Below are positions 22,176 through 33,524 of a stretch of DNA of 64,000 nucleotides, piece by piece (within the stretch, counting starts at the first letter, position 1; every line of letters begins with the position of its first letter). This stretch comes from Juglans regia (lineage: Eukaryota; Streptophyta; Magnoliopsida; Fagales; Juglandaceae), in contig NC_049903.1 of NCBI RefSeq assembly GCF_001411555.2, forward strand, positions 15,295,234 to 15,359,233. The letters run 5' to 3'. The notes beneath the pieces are model-generated. The model worked only from the letters and a program-made list of their open reading frames with translations. It was not told where the DNA came from and ran no database searches. Position numbers and translations under genes: made by a program.

Positions 22176-22722
22176 TGATAGGTCCCAAATGAATAGAACA
22201 GAAAATATTAAAGGAAAGCCGTATTCTCTTCGGGTGAGAATGTACCACAATTTGACTCAACAATGATTAGATGCTTTATTCATAATTCTCCTCTGCTTAA
22301 ATAGCAGAATTGCACCGAAATAACAGGAAACAAATAACAGACTTGCGGACTGACTTGCGGAACAATAATGAAAAGACGCGGACTGACTTGCGGACTAATT
22401 ACCGAGACTGCAGCTCACAAAACAGAGCCTAAAACAGAATAAATACAGAGCGTAAAAATAGAAAGCTTAAGCATAGAGTGACACTAAACGGAAACCCTCC
22501 GCTTCGTGCGTTTGTGCGGACGCCATGCGCGCTTCATGCGTATAAACTCGCTGATCAGTTATGCATGCGCGCCTCACGCGTATATGCTCACGGACCCAGT
22601 CTTGCCCATTGACCCAGTCTTGCCCATTGACCCAGTCACGCCGCATGCTATCTTCCGTAACAGATTATCCCAAATATTTGGGATTTGGTTTACGAAGTCT
22701 TGCGGAACGACGTGGCCTATCA
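22176..22722 (-). repeat. Right (5') LTR of chromovirus B, A-type
   Basis: It matches 11,653-12,199 and, like it, is followed by gaggg. It does not match the left LTR of its own element. Confidence 0.9.
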
Positions 22723-22727
22723 GAGGG

Positions 22728-23963
22728 ACAAAGAATAAAAACATAAAATAAGAGTACTGTTCATATTGTTCATTAGGCGATAGATTCTTTTAAGTATAAG
22801 GAGATATATATGCATACATATATACATAATATGTATAGGCACACAAACGCGCGTATATATCCGTGTAGATATAATATCAATAATATTTACTATAAGAAAA
22901 TTGTTTATTTATGGTCAGCTATTTCCTATGAAATTAATTATTTTCTGCTAAAATGGGTTTGTTTTCATAGCAAATAGTTATTTTCATTGTAAATAATCTG
23001 TTACAAATACTTGTTTTGATTCTACTTAAGGACTTTATTAATTCTAAAGTAGTTCTTGTACTGCCTTTTCGTTAAGACCTCATTTGTTTTCACAGATGAG
23101 ATGTGTTAAGATTAAAGTTAAAAATTGAATAAAATATTGTTAGAATATATTTTTTAATATTATTATTTTTTTTAGATTTGTAAAAATTAAATTGTATATT
23201 TTGTTATGTAGAAATTTGAGAAAATTATAATGATTAGATGAGATTAGTTGATAGAAGTTGTGAAAACGAACAAAACCGAAGCAGAAGCTGCTTAATTAAT
23301 ATATTTTAATTGACAATGCTTTTAGAATTCTAGATGGTAAAATACCCTCAAGTATAGATATATAGAGCTCGGATTTTTATCTAAAATTATTTTTGTATAT
23401 ATCAAATAAGCCACCTAATCATTTATTTTAATCGCAATTAATTTATCCATAGAAATATATTGGACAATGATCGTGGACTTTTTCCACCTTCTGCAGCCCA
23501 TATCTCAAATTTTTGTTGAAATGGAAAGCATTTAATAGCAACGCGCTTCCTGTGACCGGCAATTGTCTGAGACTTTCTTTCTGAATTTTATATATAATCA
23601 TTAATTGACCGGCAATTGGCTAAGAGCTTACACGCCATTGAAGAGATGTAATTGAGTATCATTAATTCATAACCACCAAACCAACAGAACAAAATATATA
23701 ATTGACGTAAATGAAAACTATATTAATTATTAATGGAACATAAACATGTCACAAAATACAATATATATATATATATGTATGCATCAATAGACATGAATAT
23801 ATGCCTCAATTTGTGGAAACCATTTTATTTTTCAATGCACATAAAATATCGATATATATGGCCTTTATGATATGTGCTTATTACATGGAATAATAGGTAA
23901 AACGAGAAAGAGAGAGGATTTATTGTTGAGTACAATATCTTCTGTGATTAAAATCACCTCTCA
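22728..23963. other. 3' flank of the BBE-like pseudogene, second copy
   Basis: It repeats 12,205-13,440, including the MITE at 23,076-23,277 and the (TA)n run of the same length. No gene is seen. Confidence 0.75.
23076..23277 (+). repeat. MITE, second copy
   Basis: This is the same sequence as 12,553-12,754, carried in the duplicated block. Confidence 0.65.
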
Positions 23964-24360
<397 letters not shown>

Positions 24361-24613
24361 TACCTTCAGAAAGCATGAACATTCTAGAGCATTGGAGAAT
24401 AGCTCAGCCAAATCACATTGTAACAAAGAGAATAAATAAACTTGCTAGGTGTCACAATATTAGTGGTCATTCAATTCAATTCTGTTATGTACATATTCTA
24501 TAAATTGTCACTACTGTACAAAGCATTGTGGTGAAAATATCTGGGAATACAAAAGTTGTTCTAAGGAACTTTTCCAGAAGCACTTGGCTTGCATTTCCTT
24601 CTCTGTTTTATCA
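24361..24613 (+). repeat. 5' LTR of the BBE-splitting copia element
   Basis: It is bounded by TSD aggat on the left and the primer-binding site on the right, ending GTTTTATCA. It contains CTATAAATTGTCAC, a plausible TATA region, near 24,500. Confidence 0.85.
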
Positions 24614-24627
24614 TGGTATCACGAGCT
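24614..24627 (+). other. Primer-binding site of the copia element
   Basis: TGGTATCACGAGC directly follows the LTR and matches the initiator tRNA-Met complement apart from one inserted base. Confidence 0.75.
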
Positions 24628-24689
24628 TAACGGACCCACGTCCTTCATACATTTCTGTTTGTTTATTTTCTCTTTTCTCTTCGTCATAC

Positions 24690-25304
24690 AGATTTACAGT
24701 CATAGCTCCATCAAAATCAACCAATGCTTCTAACTCTCCCTCCCTTTTTAACTCTGCTAGTCATTTTGTAAAAATTCAACTCACCATTGAAAAGTTTCTC
24801 CCTTGGAAGGCGCAAATAGTGCTGTATTTGAAGGGGCATCAAGTCTTCAGACATGTTGATGGTTCTCTTCTCATGCCGCCTGCTACCATTGATGATCTTC
24901 CTAATCCTCCCCATCTTCAATGGCTTCATCAAGATTAGTTGGTCATTTCAGCCATTAACTCTTCCTTATCTGATTCGGTCTTAGCTCAAGTTATAGATTG
25001 TTCTACTGCATCTGAGATATGGAAAACACTCACCGACCTTTTTGCAGCAAAATTGTCCGCTCATCTTACTCAAACAAAATTTCAACTCTCTACTATAAAA
25101 AAGGGATCTGACTCAATCACTGAGTATTACAACAAAGTAAAAGCTCTTGCGGCTACTCTGAATGCTACGCGCCATCCCTTATTCGATTGTGAAATCTCCA
25201 TCGTTATTTTAGCTGGTCTAGGCACAGATTATGAGTCTTTGCTCACCTCTCTCACAACACGACCTGACTCACTCTCTTCAAATCAGATCACAGCTATCTC
25301 TTAA
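24690..25304 (+). pseudogene. Copia gag remnant
   Basis: The frame reads SHFVKIQLTIEKFLPWKAQ, LYLKGHQVFRHVDG and ATIDDLPNPPHLQWLHQD, then TAG (24,936-24,938). It resumes LVISAINSSLSDSVL, ASEIWKTLTDLFAAK and ITEYYNKVKALAATL. It ends GLGTDYESLLTSLTTRPDSL. This is the UBN2-type gag of plant copia elements. There is no in-frame ATG other than one inside the LTR, so the original start is lost or was non-standard. The stop replaces a glutamine codon of the family. Confidence 0.85.
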
Positions 25305-26409
25305 ACTATGAGTTTCACCTTTCTCATCAAACCAACACTCTCTTATTTGGCACCTCCATCACAGCCAATACCACTATCAAAACACCACCATCGGGTCACT
25401 TCATTTTCTCTTGTGGTCGTAACAACTTTTCTCACGGTCGTGGCCGTGACTGTCATAATGGTCGTGGAATTATTCCTGGACCCCAACCTCCCTTCTCTCA
25501 TTTTTACAACAGATCTGTCTGTCAAGTGTGTCAAAAAGATATTGCGGTTTCTTGTTACTATCGTTTTGATCAATGTTACCAATCTCCTCCACCTAAATAA
25601 CTCACGGCTAATTATACAGCCATTACTCCAGCTCCCTCTCACATGAATACTTGGTTTCCAGATTCGGCTGCTTCTCATCATTTTACAAATGAATTATAGA
25701 ACCTTAATTTGGACTCGTCTACTTATTAGGGCCCTGAAACAGTGAGCATCGTGATGGTTCCAGTCTTCCTATTCACAACACAGGCTCGTCTCAATTTTCT
25801 TCAAACAGTGGCAAATTTCTCTTACATAATCTTTTACATGTTCCTTCCATTTCTCGTAATCTACTTTCTGTCTGTCAATTCTATTAAGATAATAATGTCT
25901 ATTTTGCATTTCACTCTTCTCTTTTCTATGTGTAGGATTCATGCACCCAGACAATGCTTCTTTAGGGCCATGTTGAGAACGGTTTGTATGTGCTTCGGAC
26001 GGATGCAGAGCCTACATCACCTCAGTCTTCCATTTCTCCTTAAGCATAAGTTGGTCTTCGTACAACCGCTCAGCTCTGGCACTCCAGATTGGGCCATCCC
26101 TATCCTTGCACAACATCTCTCATCCTACATCAATATTCTCTACCTCTCAGCACGTCAACTTCTCTTCAACATTGTTCTGCATGCACTTCGGCCAAAGCAC
26201 ACGCACTACCTCATCATTCCTCACCAAGCCGATCCAACTATCCTTTTTAGTTATTGTTTTTTTATGTATGGGGTCCTGTGTCTACCTTGTCCACAAAAGG
26301 ATCTCGTTATTTTCTTTCTATTGTAGATGATTACTCAAAGTTTATTTGGTATTTTCCAATGCAATTAAAGTCCAATGTCTCCTCTCTTGTTATTGCATTT
26401 TTTTAATTT
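25305..26409 (+). pseudogene. Copia gag C-terminus, protease and pre-integrase, heavily broken
   Basis: Fragments in several frames are recognisable. A Gly/Arg-rich gag tail lies near 25,400-25,480. A Cys-containing knuckle remnant (SVCQVCQK) is near 25,515. The protease site reads WFPDSAASHHFTNEL near 25,660, with alanine where glycine is usual. A WHSRLGHP-like segment occurs near 26,070 in another frame. The open frame at 25,742-26,326 is in the wrong phase over most of its length. Confidence 0.7.
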
Positions 26410-27311
26410 GTGCGAAATCAATTTCCCTACAATATTGTCTCGGTCCAAACAGATGGAGGGGGTGAATTTCGCCCCCTTCGATCCATTTTTCGTAATTTTG
26501 GAATTTCTCATCGCATTACATGTCCATACTCTCATCAACAAAATGGGAGTGTGGAACGTCGTCACTATCACATTGTGGAGATGGTTCTTGCCTTACTCTC
26601 TCATGCATCAGTTCCTCACACTTATTGGGCTGAGGCTTTTCTCACTGCCACTTACTTAATAAACCGCATGCCCACTCCACTACTTCAAAATCAATCTCCA
26701 ATCCAAATTTTAATGGGTCATGTCCCAGGTTACTCCTTTTTAAAATTTTTTGGATGTGCTTGTTGACCTAATTTACGGCCTTTTAACACTCATAAAATGA
26801 ACTACAGGTCTAAAGAATGTGTGTTCATGGGTTACGGTCCAACTCACAAAGGTTATCTCTGTCTCCACATAGATTCGGGCTGCACTTTTATTTCCTAGGA
26901 TGTCATTTTTAATGAGACTATCTTTCCCTTCTCTCAATAGCCTAAACTCGATTCTATGCCCACACCAAAATCTTCATCAATGCCTCTCTCTTCGTCTGAC
27001 TCTATTAGACCTCCATCTCATATCTCTCTTAGCCCACTCATGATCCCAACCACGACTTCTACCCATAATCAATCTTTGAGCCCACAACTGACTCCTCACT
27101 TAGCCCATACTCCTTCAACAACAACTATTTCGGACTCAATGATCTCTCAACCATCACCTAGGGCTTCAACATCTCCTTCAGTCATCTCCTCTACATCAAA
27201 CATTCCATCCGCTGCCAACATATCTCCCATTCCAGAGACAAAGCCTTCGTCCTCAACTCTCAATCACGGCATGGTGACTCGAACAAAGACCCACTCTCTT
27301 GTCAGCACATA
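26410..27311 (+). pseudogene. Copia integrase core and linker
   Basis: The integrase core is clear: NIVSVQTDGGGEF, FRNFGISHRITCPYSHQQNG and SVERRHYHIVEMVLALL carry the second catalytic aspartate and the glutamate. ATYLINRMPTPLL and FLKFFGCAC follow, then a TGA (where the family has tryptophan or arginine) and two TAGs. The frame resumes at 26,956 as a Ser/Thr/Pro-rich linker ending NHGMVTRTKTHSL, the conserved junction before RT. Confidence 0.88.
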
Positions 27312-28549
27312 GATGGGATCATTTCGTGGCCTCCACCCAAGTCGACAGTTTCTCTCACTGAGTCATCCTTTATTCCTTCAGTTCCAGAGGAACCCACATC
27401 ATTCACCGAAGCCTCTAAACACCATGAGTGGCGATCTGCCATGGCCACTGAAATAGATGCTTTGCTTCGAAACTGAATGTGGCATCTTGTTCCTCCATCC
27501 ACTTCTTATAATCTGCTTGGCTCAAAATGGATTTTGAAAACAAAATGTCATGCCGATGGAACCATTGAGCAGCGTAAGGCCAGGCTTGTGGCTTAAAGAT
27601 TTAATCAACAACAGGGTATTGATTACTCTGAGACATTCAGTCCAGTGGTTAAACCCACTACCATCTGGCTTCTTCTCTCAGTTGCTGTTTCCTCTCAGTG
27701 GGCCCTTCACCAACTAGACATACAAAACACATTCTTGCATGGAGATCTTGAGGAAACAGTGTACATGAAACAGCCCCTGGGTTTGTGAATCCAGATTTTC
27801 CTCTTCATGTCTGTAAGTTAAACAAGTCTATCTATGGTTTGGAACAAGAGCCCGGTTTGCAAAACTTAGTGATAGATTACTTACTCTTGGTTTTCGGTGT
27901 TCTAGTGCTAACCCATCGTTATTTATCTTAAACACTGGCTCTGATTGCATTTATCTCTTGATATATGTAGATGATATACTTGTCACTGTTTGAGTCCTCT
28001 ATTGATTTCGCAATTTATTACTAGCTTGAGTAAATATTTTTCAATCAAGGATCTCGGTTTATTACATTATTTTCTGGGTATTGAAGTTCATAGGACGTCC
28101 TCGGGTTTATTCTTGTCTCAGACCAAATACATTACTGATTTACTTAAAAGAACTAATATGCACAACTATAAGGCAGTCTCTACACCCATGTCTAGTACAA
28201 AAAAACTCACTGATTTGGATGATTGTACATATGAGGACCCACAATGGTATCATAGTGTTGTTGGGAGTCTTTAATATCTTGCCTTCACTTGTCTTGATAT
28301 TTCTTTTGTTGTATATCATGTCTGTCAATTTATGCATAATCCTCGTCTTCCACATTGGTCAGCTGTTAAACGTATTCTTCGGTATCTTAATAATACACGT
28401 CAGTTAGGCTTAAGTTTCTCTTCACCCTCTTCTACTAAAGTAACTGCATTTTCTGATGTTGATTGGGCTGGGTGTCCAGATGATAGACGGTCCACTGCAG
28501 GTTTCAGTATTAATCTTGGAAATCATTTAATTTCATTGGACAAGGTGTC
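27312..28549 (+). pseudogene. Copia reverse transcriptase and start of RNase H
   Basis: RT begins EEPTSFTEASKHHEWRSAM and GSKWILKTKCHADG. It continues with [17 protein letters not shown] and [21 protein letters not shown]. The catalytic box IYVDDIL is intact near 27,966. Downstream come FSIKDLGLLHYFLGIEV, then the RNase H-side motifs KRILRYLNNTRQLGL and FSDVDWAGCPDDRRST. Several TAG, TGA and TAA codons and frame changes interrupt it. It is cut at 28,549 by the LARD-family solo LTR. Confidence 0.9.
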
Positions 28550-30769
28550 TGTGGTGCCCCCGACCCCCATGTATGGAAACCTAGGAATCGAGACTTCCGA
28601 ATGATGACAACACCGTCACGCATCCCAAATGATGGTGCCAAGTGTGTGTACATGCAACAGTGTACAATGAACAATGCAGCAGATAATTTAAGTTAGCCAA
28701 CTAAGTACCAGAATTTCTAATACAAATTTACATAAGTAAAACGTTTTAAAAAAAGTTATACAGTTATCCCAAAATAAAATATAATACAAGGCCAAATACA
28801 AATACAAGTGATCCCATATCACTCATTCGGCGGAGCTGAATCCTCAAGCTCACCCTCAACATCATCTGCATCAAAATCTGCGTTACTATAAACAGTACCG
28901 CAGGTAAATATAATCCAAACAACCCTCGAGAATAAAAATGCATTAATGCAACCAACAATTATGCATACATATGATGAAATATGCAATATGCCCAAAACAT
29001 CAGTTTTTCCGAAAATGAGTATTTTCCAACGCACGCCAAAATCCCATTTGGCCTAAAACATATCCCACCATTTTCCCTAAAAATTGCCCAAAACAATAAT
29101 CAATCATTTTCACAGAAAATGGTTCACATAAAATCATTTTATTCACCCAGAAAATATCCCAATATTTCATTTTAACCGTATGCACCATGATCTCCACTAA
29201 GGATCATCCGCACTCCCTGGCTCCCTTCGTCACACCAAGGGTAACGACCGTGCGAGTGACTTCGAAATGAGCGATGCCTAGTTTTGAGCCCAGCGCGTTC
29301 TTGGTCAAGCATCCTCTAGCTCCCTGCCAGTAGAGGGGCCACGGAGTCGGCACCAGAGGGTTACCATCTTGTCTGATCTCGTTGTCACCCAGCGACAACC
29401 CAGGGGACGTCACTCAGTATATTCCGCTACCGAGTGACCAGAGGAGCTCCACCGAGATAATGCCCCATCTCGGCTTGGGGTCGTGATACACACGCACCCA
29501 AAATCCATTTCTCACATGAAAACCCAATTTTCATAAAATACACATGAACATGTATGCAATCATGTGAAAACCCAGTTTTCATTTACAAACGTGATCATGT
29601 TTGCAAGTATGTAATGTAAATGAAATGACACAATATCCAATAAACAACAAATCACAAATCACAACACACAACAACTCCATTCTCTAATCCATCTGACCCC
29701 CTTACTCATTGGACTCAGTACGGCACAACCAACCAGATCATAATAAAAATGAGTTAGTGCAAAAATACATTTAAATCACGAAAATTCTTTGGAAAAATAC
29801 TTACAGTGCTATAGTATAATTTTTGAAAGATCATAAAGGTGCTAGAAGTGGCGGCACAACAACATAACAGTGCAGAATGCACTATGGCCGTGGGTCTCAA
29901 AATGCAAGATTTTGAATGGAGACAGACGAAGACTTGAGATTACAGGGCAAGAGCTTAGGGATGTCGGTGAAGCTAATGGTAGTGGTGGTTGGCCATGGGT
30001 GGTTGAAGTCCAGAAAGCTCAAAAAGGAATTGGAGTTGGATGGACTTCACCGGTGGCGGATCGAAGCTGAGGATGGGTGGGTTAGGTAGCTGGGAGGTAG
30101 CCGGTGATGTGGTGAAGACATGGTGGCCAATGGAGGCGCGACAATAGCACTCGAACACAAGAGGTGCTGCGGCTTGATGTCGTGTGTGGAGGAGATTGGC
30201 AGCGTGAGAGGGGTTGGGAACGGAGGGCAGGGATGGTCGTCGGCTAGAGGGGAAGAGGTTGGCAGGGGCGGTGATGACCACGATGGTGCACGGCGGCACT
30301 GGGTGGAGGACGACGCAACGGATGGGGGAGAGAAAGGAAATCATGCGGGAGAAGAGGGAGAGAGTAGAAAAGAAAATGAGGAGAAAAAGAAAAGAAAAAG
30401 AGGAAAAGAAAAAAAAGGAAAAAGAAAAAGTGAGGGAAAGAAATGAAGTCCAATTCTCACATCTTGGGTCAGAAAAATGATCAAACGAAAAAGATTTCAA
30501 AACAGCAAGTCAAATAAAATAATCTAAACGTAGTGATTAAATGAAAATAAAATAATTAAATCCAACAATAAATTAATTTAAAATGAAGAGCAATTTAAAC
30601 GTATAACAATAATTAATATTAAGAAAGCATATCAAAATAATTTTCACAAATTAAAAATCATAAAATTAAACCAATGAAAAATCTGATAAACTTAAAACAA
30701 GAGAACTAATATTTAAATTAATAAAAATAATCCTTCAATTAAAAATACACTAAAATATGGGGTGTTACA
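28550..30769 (-). repeat. LARD-family solo LTR inside the copia element
   Basis: It runs TGTGGTGCCCCC to GGGGTGTTACA on the plus strand, so it starts TGTAACACCCC in its own orientation. It matches the 2.2-kb LTRs at 50,110 and 54,998 throughout. Flanking pentamers gtgtc and cagtc match only at three of five positions. The GC-rich segment near 29,900-30,450 gives long spurious frames on both strands. Confidence 0.88.
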
Positions 30770-31120
30770 CAGTCTTCTACCGAAGTCGAGTACAAATCAG
30801 TTGCTAATACTACTTGTGAGATTCTTTGGTTGCAGTCACTTTTAAAAGAACTTGGCATTGGTTTCTTGGAACCTCCCACCCTATGGCGTGACAACATCGA
30901 GGCCACATATCTGTTAATGAATCCAGTACTGCATTCCAGGATAAAGTATGTTGAATTGGACTATCATTTTCTTCGCGAAAGAGTTGCTGCCAAATCGCTG
31001 CATGTTGCATTTGTTTCCAACAAAGACCAAATAGCTGATATCCTCACCAAACCGTTGTCCATGACTCGCTTCACACTTCTTCTATCAAGTCTCACACTTG
31101 CAAAAGTGCCACTTGAATCG
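30770..31120 (+). pseudogene. Copia RNase H C-terminus, resumed after the solo LTR
   Basis: The frame restarts QSSTEVEYKSVANTTCEILW and goes on with LKELGIGFLEPPTLWRDN, VELDYHFLRERVAAKSLHV and NKDQIADILTKPLSMTRF, the typical end of copia pol. A polypurine tract GAGGGGGGATAA at about 31,120 leads into the 3' LTR. Its continuity with the part left of 28,550 proves the LTR inserted into this element. Confidence 0.9.
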
Positions 31121-31145
31121 AGGGGGGATAATAAGGCACATACAT

Positions 31146-31393
31146 TACCTTCAGAAAAGCATCTAGATCATTGGAGAATGGCTCTACCGACTCACATTGT
31201 AACAGAAAGAATAAATAGACTTACTAGGTGTCACAATATTAGTGGTCATTCAATTCAATTTTGTTATGTACATATTCTATAAATAGTCATTACTGTACAG
31301 AGCACTATGAGTGAAAATATCTGGGAATACAAAAACTGTTCTAAGGAACTTTTCCACAAGCACTTGACGTGCATTTCCTTCTCTGTTTTATCA
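31146..31393 (+). repeat. 3' LTR of the BBE-splitting copia element
   Basis: It aligns to 24,361-24,613 from TTACCTTCAGAAA to GTTTTATCA, with many substitutions and a small indel. About 15 bases between the polypurine tract and this start have no counterpart in the left LTR. Confidence 0.85.
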
Positions 31394-32619
31394 AGGATCA
31401 ATTCTACTTCCTTGGCCTCTTTTTGGTAAAATCTCTCCCAAATCCCTTCCAAGCCAACTTCTGGAATAGGTTCCATCACGTAGTCAGATTTTTCTTTGAA
31501 AAAAGTTGGTCTTGTTAGAGAAATCCTGCTTAGCAATACATCCAAGGATTCCCAACTTGAAAACCCAGCGAAGTAGAGGGTAGATTCAATCCAGCTCATT
31601 ACAGAGCAATCTTCTCTTACCAAACCCAATTCAAGGAAGCTCTCTTGCATCAATCAAAGGAGATTATCTATCCCTCTGAGATACAAGGAATTAAATAAAG
31701 CTTGTACTGTTCTCTTCCCAGCTTCTTGGCTAGAATTGGCAGCACTTAAGATGACGCGAATGAATAGGTCTTCATCAAGCTTGTCTGCAGCATATTGCCA
31801 CCGATGAACAAGCTTGGTTGCATTTTGTTCCAAGTTCCTATTAACTGTGAAAACAGTCACAGTTGATGGAACATGAACCAACTCGATTTTCCACGCAACA
31901 ATGACTCCAAAGCTGGCCCCTCCACCTCCTTGAATGGCCCAAAATAGATCTTCTCCCATGGATTCTCTATCAAGAATTCTGCCCTTAACATCAATCATTT
32001 GGGCATCAACAATATTATCTGCAGCAAGACCATATTTGTGCAACAAGGTGCCGTACCCTCCACCACTGAAGTGTCCACCAACACCCACAATTGGGCAAAC
32101 TCTCGTTGGAAAGCCAAAAATTCTACTTTTCTCTGCAATCCTATAATATACTTCACCGATAATGGCACCGGCTTCAACCCATGCAGTGCCATTCTCTACA
32201 TCAACATTGATTGAACGAAGATTTATCAGATCGATTATGACAAATGGAACATGAGAAACATAAGAAAGGCCCTCATAATCATGACCTCCATTTCTAACTC
32301 TTATTTACATGTCATGTTTTTGGGAACACTTAATGGTTGCTTGAATTTGGGAGACATGCAATGGCGTAATAATGACTAGAGGTTTCAGGGATGCTGGTGT
32401 TGAGAATCTTGGATTTTGTATGGAGAATTCCCATACGGAAGAATATGAGGAATTGGCAGGGGTGGAAATGACTTGAGAAAGTGAGGAGGTGGGGTTTCCA
32501 GCATGAAGGGTCAGGCATTGAAGGAAGTCTTCATGGGTGTGAGCCGAAGTTGCCCATAAAAATGAGAAAAGAAGAGTAATAACAATTGGAAGAAGCACTG
32601 AAGAGCTAAGGGGCTTCAT
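31394..32619 (-). pseudogene. BBE-like FAD oxidoreductase, N-terminal and central part
   Basis: The family (FAD_binding_4 plus BBE domains, about 530 residues) oxidises alkaloids, carbohydrates or monolignols, usually as a secreted or vacuolar enzyme. The ATG at 32,617-32,619 is followed by a signal-peptide-like stretch (LLPIVITLLFSFLWATSA) and HEDFLQCL. Both covalent FAD anchors are present: the histidine in RVRNGGHDYEG and the cysteine in RVCPIVGVGGHFSGGGYG. A TAA at 32,305-32,307 replaces a glutamine just before the histidine anchor, and a TGA at 31,654-31,656 breaks the central domain. The gene stops at 31,394 in the copia insertion and continues at 23,964-24,360. It is a processed-looking single exon, as is common in this family. 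Confidence 0.92.
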
Positions 32620-32680
32620 TTCTGCTTCTCCATATACATTCTCCTTGGTTCTCAAATTTCTAAGACAGCGCCCCTCTCTG
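32620..32680. other. Short remnant of BBE-like 5' region
   Basis: Only some 50-80 bp of upstream sequence remain before LINE coding sequence begins, so the promoter has been displaced or removed. Confidence 0.6.
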
Positions 32681-33524
32681 GATACTATTCGATCGATTTT
32701 TCGAAGCAGATGGGGATTGGCTTCTTAACCCGTGGTGTCTGCTATGCCTAAGCCGAGATTTGTCTTTCTTAGATTTTCTAACAAGCTAGATTTCAAGAAG
32801 GCATTTTCTAGGAAAATATGCGATGTTAATGGTATCCCTTTTCCTATGTTTCACTGGTCTCCAGAGTATACAGAAGAAAAGGAATCGTCATTGGTCTCGG
32901 TATGGATTTTCTTACTTGATCTCCTTCCGAATTACTATCATGAATCATTCCATAAGAATATCATCATGCCGATTGGAAAATACATATGGCGTGATAATTG
33001 CACGCGTTGTGTAACATGTACTGATGGAGCCCGTGTCTGTATTGAAATGGATGCTGCTATTGCCCCGATTGAATCCTTCTGGATTGGAGTGTCGCATCAG
33101 CCTGGTAGTAGATTACAACATGTGATTTATGAGAATCTCCCAACTTTTTGTTGCCATTGTCAAGTCTAAGGCCCTAATATTGTGAAATGTAAAGGAAAGC
33201 AGAAAAAAGGTGGGGCCTCTGTGCTAGACGGCCCTAAGGATGGGAAACGATGGGTGCGGAAAGAAATTAAGGAGTCTAATGATGCATCGGTGAAGGCTTT
33301 ACATGAAATCAATGAAAAGGGAAAATAAAATGTGAATAACCCATTGCAGGAGCACTCTATAATAATTGAGGAGGTCGAGGAAGGGTTAGATATGGATATT
33401 AATTTTCAAAATGGTGAAGTCCGTGCTCTTGTTTGAAGGAATGAGGTTTTGGAAAATCAGTCTTCTATTGGTAATGCTAACAAGTCTTCTATTGAATCAT
33501 CCAGGGTCGTGGCTGGGTCGTGAC
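32680..33524 (+). pseudogene. LINE ORF1 (DUF4283, zinc knuckle), first part
   Basis: The plus strand encodes the nucleic-acid-binding ORF1 of a plant L1-type LINE. The DUF4283 core shows PRFVFLRFSNKLDFKKAFSR, DVNGIPFPMFHWSPEYTEE, VWIFLLDLLPNYYHESF and IGKYIWRDNCTRC, then ARVCIEMDAA. The zinc knuckle follows as FCCHCQV, but TAA falls within it (33,167-33,169), and the H and last C positions read GPNIVKC. The remaining acidic tail is broken by further stops. The sequence is 5'-truncated near 32,670 and is interrupted at 33,525 by a solo LTR. Confidence 0.88.

Larger units (their letters stand above)
17289..22722 (-). mobile_element. Chromovirus copy B, chimeric
   Basis: It has the same gene order as copy A, but the two LTRs belong to different subfamilies. 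The left one (17,289-17,776, 488 bp) aligns to the right one (22,176-22,722, 547 bp) only in short blocks at the ends and around CCAAATATTTGGGATTTGG. Flanking pentamers are tcacc and gaggg, so there is no TSD. From about 17,900 to 22,722 it is collinear with copy A at a constant offset of 10,523. It is increasingly similar to the right and apparently identical after about 21,620. A single insertion cannot produce this; it is a recombinant or a mis-join. Confidence 0.88.
24361..31393 (+). mobile_element. Ty1/copia element inserted in the BBE-like gene
   Basis: LTRs of about 250 bp (24,361-24,613 and 31,146-31,393) flank a plus-strand gag-protease-integrase-RT-RNase H order. TSD aggat is exact. 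The two LTRs differ at many positions, for example CATGAACATTCTAGAGC against CATCTAGATC, so the insertion is old. Numerous stops and frameshifts agree. A 2.2-kb LTR of another family sits inside its RNase H region at 28,550-30,769. Unusually, the left LTR begins TACCTTCAG rather than TG. Confidence 0.92.

Noticed and set aside
29973..30500. Long frames on both strands in the GC-rich part of the LARD-family LTRs (also at 35,092-35,497, 50,362-50,993, 55,295-55,880 and 62,467-63,162)
   Set aside because: They recur in every LTR copy in different phases, have Arg/Pro/Gly-rich low-complexity content and break between copies. They reflect GC bias, not a conserved protein.
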